Part shown: positions 59,222 to 64,000 of the stretch, one piece after another | How the letters are laid out: every line of letters begins with the position of its first letter | Numbering within the stretch: position 1 is the stretch's first letter | NCBI GenBank assembly: GCA_002083825.1 | Contig: DAZV01000037.1 | Span: forward strand, 1-64,000 | Length of the DNA: 64,000 nucleotides | Direction: 5' to 3' | Source of the DNA: Candidatus Sericytochromatia bacterium S15B-MN24 CBMW_12 | GTDB taxonomy: Bacteria; Cyanobacteriota; Sericytochromatia; S15B-MN24; UBA4093 | Translations under genes and position numbers: made by a program | Notes under the pieces: generated by a model | Databases searched by the model: none | Told to the model about the DNA's origin: nothing | The model's input: only the letters and a program-made list of their open reading frames with translations

Positions 59222-59761
59222 ATGACCGTCAATCATCTCGTTTCCGTCCTGACCGGATGCTCCTTGGCCCTCGCGGCGATCGCGGGGCCTGCCTCGGCGG
59301 AGCCCGCCGAGAAAGCCGCGAGCGGTTCCATCCAATTCCGGCTCCGGCATCCCGAACCCGGATCGCCCCAAGCTGGGACGTCCGAGCACGACGAGGCCAT
59401 CTGGGAGGACGTGAATCCCGCCTGGATTCGGGAAGCCCAGGAAGGCCTACTGGAGAGTCGCCACCCAGTCGCTCAAGGCGAAGATCCGAGGTCGACGCTT
59501 TCCGGCGCGGTCCTCTCCGGACTGACGCTGTTGCCGGTGGTCGGGCAGTTCGCCAATCATGAGTGGATGAAGGGGTTGCTCGTTCTTGGCACGGGTATCG
59601 GCCTCGCGACCGGCATCACCCTCGGAAACCGCCGCGGAAATCCCCAGTTGGTTCAGCTGGGCACCCTGGGGCTTTATCCGCTCGTGGGCTTCAGCTTGAT
59701 CGACGCTTACGGCACGGCGCAGCATCGTAACAGCCAGAAAACGGCGAGATCCGGCGACTAG
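59222..59761 (+). CDS. Secreted/membrane hypothetical protein
   Basis: Signal peptide GCSLALAAIAGPASAEP; two C-terminal hydrophobic segments; RBS ggagg. Confidence 0.6.
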   Translation: MTVNHLVSVLTGCSLALAAIAGPASAEPAEKAASGSIQFRLRHPEPGSPQAGTSEHDEAIWEDVNPAWIREAQEGLLESRHPVAQGEDPRSTLSGAVLSGLTLLPVVGQFANHEWMKGLLVLGTGIGLATGITLGNRRGNPQLVQLGTLGLYPLVGFSLIDAYGTAQHRNSQKTARSGD

Positions 59762-61041
59762 AAACGCAAGGTATTCGAGACCGAGTAGTAGGCGCCCCGA
59801 GCATGACCGCCGAAGCCGTTCATGGCGCCCATCGCGAGATCCAGGCGGAAGCCCGGAAAGTCGAGACCCGCCCCAGTGGCGAGCAGCAAGCCGCGATCCC
59901 CCCCCAGCGCGAAACCGGCCCGCAGCGGTAACCAATCCAGGGCGCGCAGCTCCGAGCCCAGTTTCAGCTCCGGGATGCTGGAAACGCCGTAGCCGTCTCC
60001 GAAGCCCGCCTGAAACTCCCCGCTGAGCGTCAGCGGCCGCCAGGGGCGAATTGCCCCGGAAAGCCTGGCGTAGGGCGGCAGCCACGTCTCGCGCGATGCC
60101 TCCACGCGGTCGCTCACTTGAAGCGCGTCGCGCGTGACCGCCCCGAAATCGGTGACGGACCCCGAGGCATCCACGATCGAGAAGGGATCCACCTTCAAGG
60201 TGTAGTCCTTGATCTGGATGCGGTTCCAGTGCATGACTCCGACGTTGCCGAGCACGGCGCCCCAGGTCAGACGCTCGCCGAGCACCCCCGCGACGCCAAA
60301 GTCCGCGGCGATGCCGTTCCCATGGGTGGAAACCTCCGTCTCGACGCGAGCGTCCGCCGAGAACTCCCCCGAATCGCTGATGCTCAGCAGCGATCCGCTG
60401 GCCTCGTTAACCCGCGCATAACCCAGACCCCGGAGATAACGCAGGTTCATCCCGATCCCTCCGTCCACGCCGAGCGGAAAGGCAAAGGAGGATCCGACCG
60501 CAGCATAGGCCGTCGCCAGGGATCCCTGGAGGTTATCGATCCGCACGTTGGGAACCGCGGCGTTGCCCTGGAGGGCTAGCGCGACGATATCCCGAGGAAA
60601 GTCGAGGCCCTTGGTGTCCGCGAGGGCATTCACGAAGAAGCCCGAATGGGACCCCGGCATGGCGAAGGCGAGCGTCGTCCCGGCATCGAGGATCAGACGC
60701 CAACCCGTTCCGGGAAGGCTCTCCAGGACCCCCTCGACGTTTTCGGGGGAAACCGATTGCGTATCGAGCAAGTTCGCGAGTTCGCCGATGGTGAGCACGT
60801 TGTTGCCGAACCCGAGGCTCAAGCTGGGAAGGACGGTGAGCGAGACGCGATCGCGGTTGCCGGCCTTGCCGAGCAGGGCCGGGTTCCAGAGCATGGCGTC
60901 CGCGTCATCGGCGATCGCCGTGTAAGCCCCCGCCATTCCCATGCTCCGGGCATTTGCCAAGGCCAGAACCGGCTGGGGCAACATTCCTGAGGCCAGAGCG
61001 AGGGCCAAGAAGCAGCGGGCGAGCGTCGTGGAGCGTCTCAT
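59758..61041 (-). CDS. Outer-membrane beta-barrel protein (TraF/PorV-like superfamily)
   Basis: Signal peptide then ANARSMGMAGAYTAIADDADAMLWNPALLGKAG, typical of this superfamily; C-terminal YYSVSNTLRF. Confidence 0.75.
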   Translation of the reverse strand: MRRSTTLARCFLALALASGMLPQPVLALANARSMGMAGAYTAIADDADAMLWNPALLGKAGNRDRVSLTVLPSLSLGFGNNVLTIGELANLLDTQSVSPENVEGVLESLPGTGWRLILDAGTTLAFAMPGSHSGFFVNALADTKGLDFPRDIVALALQGNAAVPNVRIDNLQGSLATAYAAVGSSFAFPLGVDGGIGMNLRYLRGLGYARVNEASGSLLSISDSGEFSADARVETEVSTHGNGIAADFGVAGVLGERLTWGAVLGNVGVMHWNRIQIKDYTLKVDPFSIVDASGSVTDFGAVTRDALQVSDRVEASRETWLPPYARLSGAIRPWRPLTLSGEFQAGFGDGYGVSSIPELKLGSELRALDWLPLRAGFALGGDRGLLLATGAGLDFPGFRLDLAMGAMNGFGGHARGAYYSVSNTLRF

Positions 61042-61044
61042 GCG

Positions 61045-63138
61045 CTACAGCCCCAGTTGCTTGGCATCGAGCAAGGCCTTGAACTCCGTGCCCAGGCGCA
61101 GGCGGAAGACGGCGGTGCTGCGGAGGAAAACCGGGCCGCTGGAACCCGGGGAGGTGAGACGGACGCCGAGCTTGCTCGCCTCTCGGAAGCGAACGAGATC
61201 CGCACCTTCGAGGAGGAGGTCGGTGGTCACGGAGTAACCCTGCTCATTTCCCAGCGCCAGGGTTAGCGTCAGGGCATCGGGGTCGCTGTAGGGATCCGGC
61301 GTCTTCGAGAAGAGCAGGTGCACGCCGAGGGGAATCTTCCAGCCGTTATCGACATGGACGTTGAGCACGAGACGCTGCAGGAGGGCCAATCGCGCGCGCA
61401 TGGTCTCATCCAGTCCCAGGTCCTTGGCGGGCGTCACGTCGTAGCCGGCAACCGGTAGGCCGGGGCCGAAGGCCGGGAACTCCAGCGCGAGCGGAATCTC
61501 GATCGCCAGCCGGCCCCCGAGGCGATCCGAGCGCGACAGCGTCACCGGCGCACCTCCCGAATCGACGGTCACTTGCCCACCGAACTCGAGTTCGGAGGGC
61601 AAGGCGTTCAGGATGTCCAGCAAGTTGGAGTTGTCTTGATCGATCCTGAGATCTTGCGCGCGATTCGCGGCGAAGGGGAGGCGGACCGGCCCCCCATCCT
61701 TGGCTTTGAGGCGAATCGGGGCGCCGGATGTCTTTCCGACGACGTCGAGGTCGATGGCGCCCGTCAACGCGCTCTGGTTGTCGAGGTGCAGGTTGAGAGC
61801 GACGGCGCCCAGCTTGACGTTCATGCGCGTGAACTCGGCGGGCAGTTGGATCGGGGTCGAGGAGGTGGCGAGCGAGAGGGTCCGGGTCACCGGGACGTCG
61901 ATGGACAGGAAGACGATGGGGGGCTGGATCGAGACCGAGCCTTCGATTTTCTGGGATCCGTCGGTGGTGAAGTAGGCTCCCGCGGGGCCGGTGGCGAGGG
62001 TCTCGGCGGTGACGTCGGCGACGATCTCGCCGTTTTCGGGGAGAATGCTGACTCCATCGAGGGAAAGAGTCACCGTCCGGGCCTCTCCGGAGGGGACGGA
62101 GAAGGTTTCGACCAAGGGGGTGGCCTGGCCGGTTCGGAAGAGGTTGCGGAAGCGCAGGGTCATGGCGGTGGTGAGGGGGAGGCGATTGTCGATGGAGATC
62201 GCGAGGCTGCCGGATTCCACCCGAATCGCACGGATGGAGTTCGAGGCGATGTTGGGATCCTGGATGTCGAGGGGGATGCGCTGGAGGGTCTGGAGGGACT
62301 GTGCGGGAAGGTCGAGCTTCACGCGGGCGGTGCGGATGTTCGCGAGGGTGAACTGCTCGAGGATCAAGCCGGTGGCGGGGGCCGCGAGGGTCTGCCCGCC
62401 CGGGACGCTCACGTAGAGTTCCACGTCGAGAACGCGGGTCAGGTAGGATCCGGCGACCAGGGGGATGCTCACGTTCTGGCGATTACCCGCGGGGATGAGG
62501 GGCATGACGGCGGTCCGACCGATTTCCGAGCGCACGCCGTTTCGGGTCGCGAAGAGGCGGAATTCAGGCTGGAAAGCCAGACCCAGGTTATTCACGAGCT
62601 GGAAGTCGAGGCTTCCGGCGGGTTGGTCCAGCTGGCTCTCGATGAACGGCGAGTCGGGAACGGTAAGATCCACGCCATGGTCCAGGGCGACGGGGAAAGG
62701 GAGGAGGACTCCCAGGACCGGGTCACCCTTGAAGAGGTCGCGGTAGGAGACCTGGATGGGCGGCAGGGTCATGGCGGGCATCTGGACCGTGTCCGAGTCC
62801 AGGACCTGAGGGGGAATCGCGGCGTTGATGGGCTGATCGATGCGAAGCTTATCGCCGAAGCTGACGGGATCGAGGTCCCGGCCCTCGGGAACGAACGTCA
62901 TGAGACCGTCGGCTCCGGTGACGACGCTCTTGTCGCCGAAGACAGCCTCTCGAACTCTTGAGTCGTCGAGCGAGAGGGTGACCTCGCCGAGGGGGATCTT
63001 GAGGTCGACCGGCCAGGAGGCGGATGGGGCGGAAGATCCGGTCTGCATGCGTTGCAGGGGCGCGAGCAGCTCCCAGCCGCACCCAGCGAGGGTAAGGGCG
63101 AGCAAAAAGAGCCAGAAGCGCGGTATCATGTGCGTCAT
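61045..63138 (-). CDS. Large secreted lipoprotein of unknown function
   Basis: MTHMIPRFWLFLLALTLAGCGWELL lipobox; ~697 aa of beta-rich repeats. Confidence 0.75.
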   Translation of the reverse strand: MTHMIPRFWLFLLALTLAGCGWELLAPLQRMQTGSSAPSASWPVDLKIPLGEVTLSLDDSRVREAVFGDKSVVTGADGLMTFVPEGRDLDPVSFGDKLRIDQPINAAIPPQVLDSDTVQMPAMTLPPIQVSYRDLFKGDPVLGVLLPFPVALDHGVDLTVPDSPFIESQLDQPAGSLDFQLVNNLGLAFQPEFRLFATRNGVRSEIGRTAVMPLIPAGNRQNVSIPLVAGSYLTRVLDVELYVSVPGGQTLAAPATGLILEQFTLANIRTARVKLDLPAQSLQTLQRIPLDIQDPNIASNSIRAIRVESGSLAISIDNRLPLTTAMTLRFRNLFRTGQATPLVETFSVPSGEARTVTLSLDGVSILPENGEIVADVTAETLATGPAGAYFTTDGSQKIEGSVSIQPPIVFLSIDVPVTRTLSLATSSTPIQLPAEFTRMNVKLGAVALNLHLDNQSALTGAIDLDVVGKTSGAPIRLKAKDGGPVRLPFAANRAQDLRIDQDNSNLLDILNALPSELEFGGQVTVDSGGAPVTLSRSDRLGGRLAIEIPLALEFPAFGPGLPVAGYDVTPAKDLGLDETMRARLALLQRLVLNVHVDNGWKIPLGVHLLFSKTPDPYSDPDALTLTLALGNEQGYSVTTDLLLEGADLVRFREASKLGVRLTSPGSSGPVFLRSTAVFRLRLGTEFKALLDAKQLGL

Positions 63139-63214
63139 GCCAGCAGTTTCTCCGAAATTCCGGGCGGAACGGCATCGAGCCGGTCTGCCGAGTATCATAT
63201 CAAACAAGCGAAAC

Positions 63215-63685
63215 ATGGACTGTGATGAAAGGCGGGAAGCCGTGGAAGACATGCCGAATACGACGATGACGCGCCCGGCCCTGGAGGCGATATACATGCG
63301 GCTCGCGGGCATGCTGGCGACGCGCAGCACGTGTTCGCGCCTGCAGGTGGGGGCCGTGGTGGCATCGCCCGACATGCGGGAGATCTTCGCGGTGGGTTAC
63401 AACGGGGGTCCGGTGGGCGGCTTCAACGATTGCCTGAGCGAGGAACCCGGTCGTTGCGGCCATGCCCACGCCGAGGACAACGCCTGCAACTTCGCTCCTG
63501 CGCGGGTTCCCAAGATCATGCTGGTGACCCACTTCCCTTGCCCCGCCTGCTGCGTCCGGATCGTCAACAAGCTGGGCTTCGAGAAGGTCTACTACCAGCA
63601 GGTCTACCGGGACCTGGCGGGGCTGGAGATCCTCGAGAATGCCGGCATCACCGTGGCCCAGCTGGAGCCCTGCATCGAGGGCTAG
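63215..63685 (+). CDS. dCMP/cytidine deaminase family protein (ComEB-like)
   Basis: HAEDNACNFA and PCPACCVRIVNKLG Zn-deaminase motifs. Start 63215 or 63251. Confidence 0.9.
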   Translation: MDCDERREAVEDMPNTTMTRPALEAIYMRLAGMLATRSTCSRLQVGAVVASPDMREIFAVGYNGGPVGGFNDCLSEEPGRCGHAHAEDNACNFAPARVPKIMLVTHFPCPACCVRIVNKLGFEKVYYQQVYRDLAGLEILENAGITVAQLEPCIEG

Positions 63686-63814
63686 CGTTGGCCCTGCCCG
63701 TGGTGCGGGCCCTCGGTCTCCGAACGCCCGCTCGACGCTTGCCAGGGGAGGTAAGATCCCGTTTAGGGCTCCCTGAAGTGAGGAGCTTTCGAGTAACGGG
63801 AGGAGAGTCCGCGC

Positions 63815-64000
63815 TTGAAACGAGCAGCCTTGAAGCCCGCCATCGGGCTCCTAGTTGGACTGTCATGCCTCGCCATGCCGATGCCGGTCATGGCCCATGG
63901 GGCCGCGAGCGATGACGCCGGCACCCTGTCCCGGCCGATCCCCGGCGGCGGAGGCGGGTTCGGGAGGATGGCCCGCGCCGACAAGACGGGGGGCGGTCAC
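63815..64000 (+). CDS. N-terminus of a secreted protein, truncated by window edge
   Basis: TTG start with RBS gggaggag; signal peptide LKRAALKPAIGLLVGLSCLAMPMPVMAHGA. Confidence 0.5.
   Translation, partial: MKRAALKPAIGLLVGLSCLAMPMPVMAHGAASDDAGTLSRPIPGGGGGFGRMARADKTGGGH

Noticed and set aside
61573-62961. 462-aa + strand ORF opposite the large lipoprotein
   Set aside because: Shadow ORF; the minus-strand lipoprotein has a signal peptide and lipobox.

Overview
The window is high-GC bacterial chromosome, densely coding. It carries no rRNA, tRNA, CRISPR, IS or phage genes that I could recognise. I suspect a deep-branching non-photosynthetic Cyanobacteria-related lineage, but this is only a weak inference from a SigF/SigB-type sigma factor, a possible DUF1997 protein and general style. 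Main blocks: two dipeptide ABC transporter loci (1-3.9 kb and 14.6-20.1 kb) and an OPT transporter; sigma factor, trpD, HU and leuS; a tandem cluster of three KGG-repeat (GsiB-like) stress proteins; secreted or outer-membrane HExxH proteins, including a divergent pair of ~1000-aa peptidase/beta-propeller/beta-barrel paralogs; carbonic anhydrase, dprA-topA-trmFO-tdk-xer; a histidine kinase and a GGDEF/degenerate HD-GYP protein; sbcD-sbcC; PspC proteins; a partial Tad locus (cpaE, tadB, tadC); and two NHL-repeat lipoproteins. The most unusual locus is a tightly packed six-gene minus-strand operon at 53.1-59.1 kb. It encodes an apparent FliF(C-terminal)-TM-FliG fusion, a TPR protein, a FlgO-like/beta-barrel protein, MotA, MotB and a coiled-coil membrane protein with a possible MscS-like tail. 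No rod, hook, filament or export genes accompany it, so it is a candidate reduced flagellar-type rotary motor or envelope-spanning machine. All family calls come from motif reading; no searches were run.
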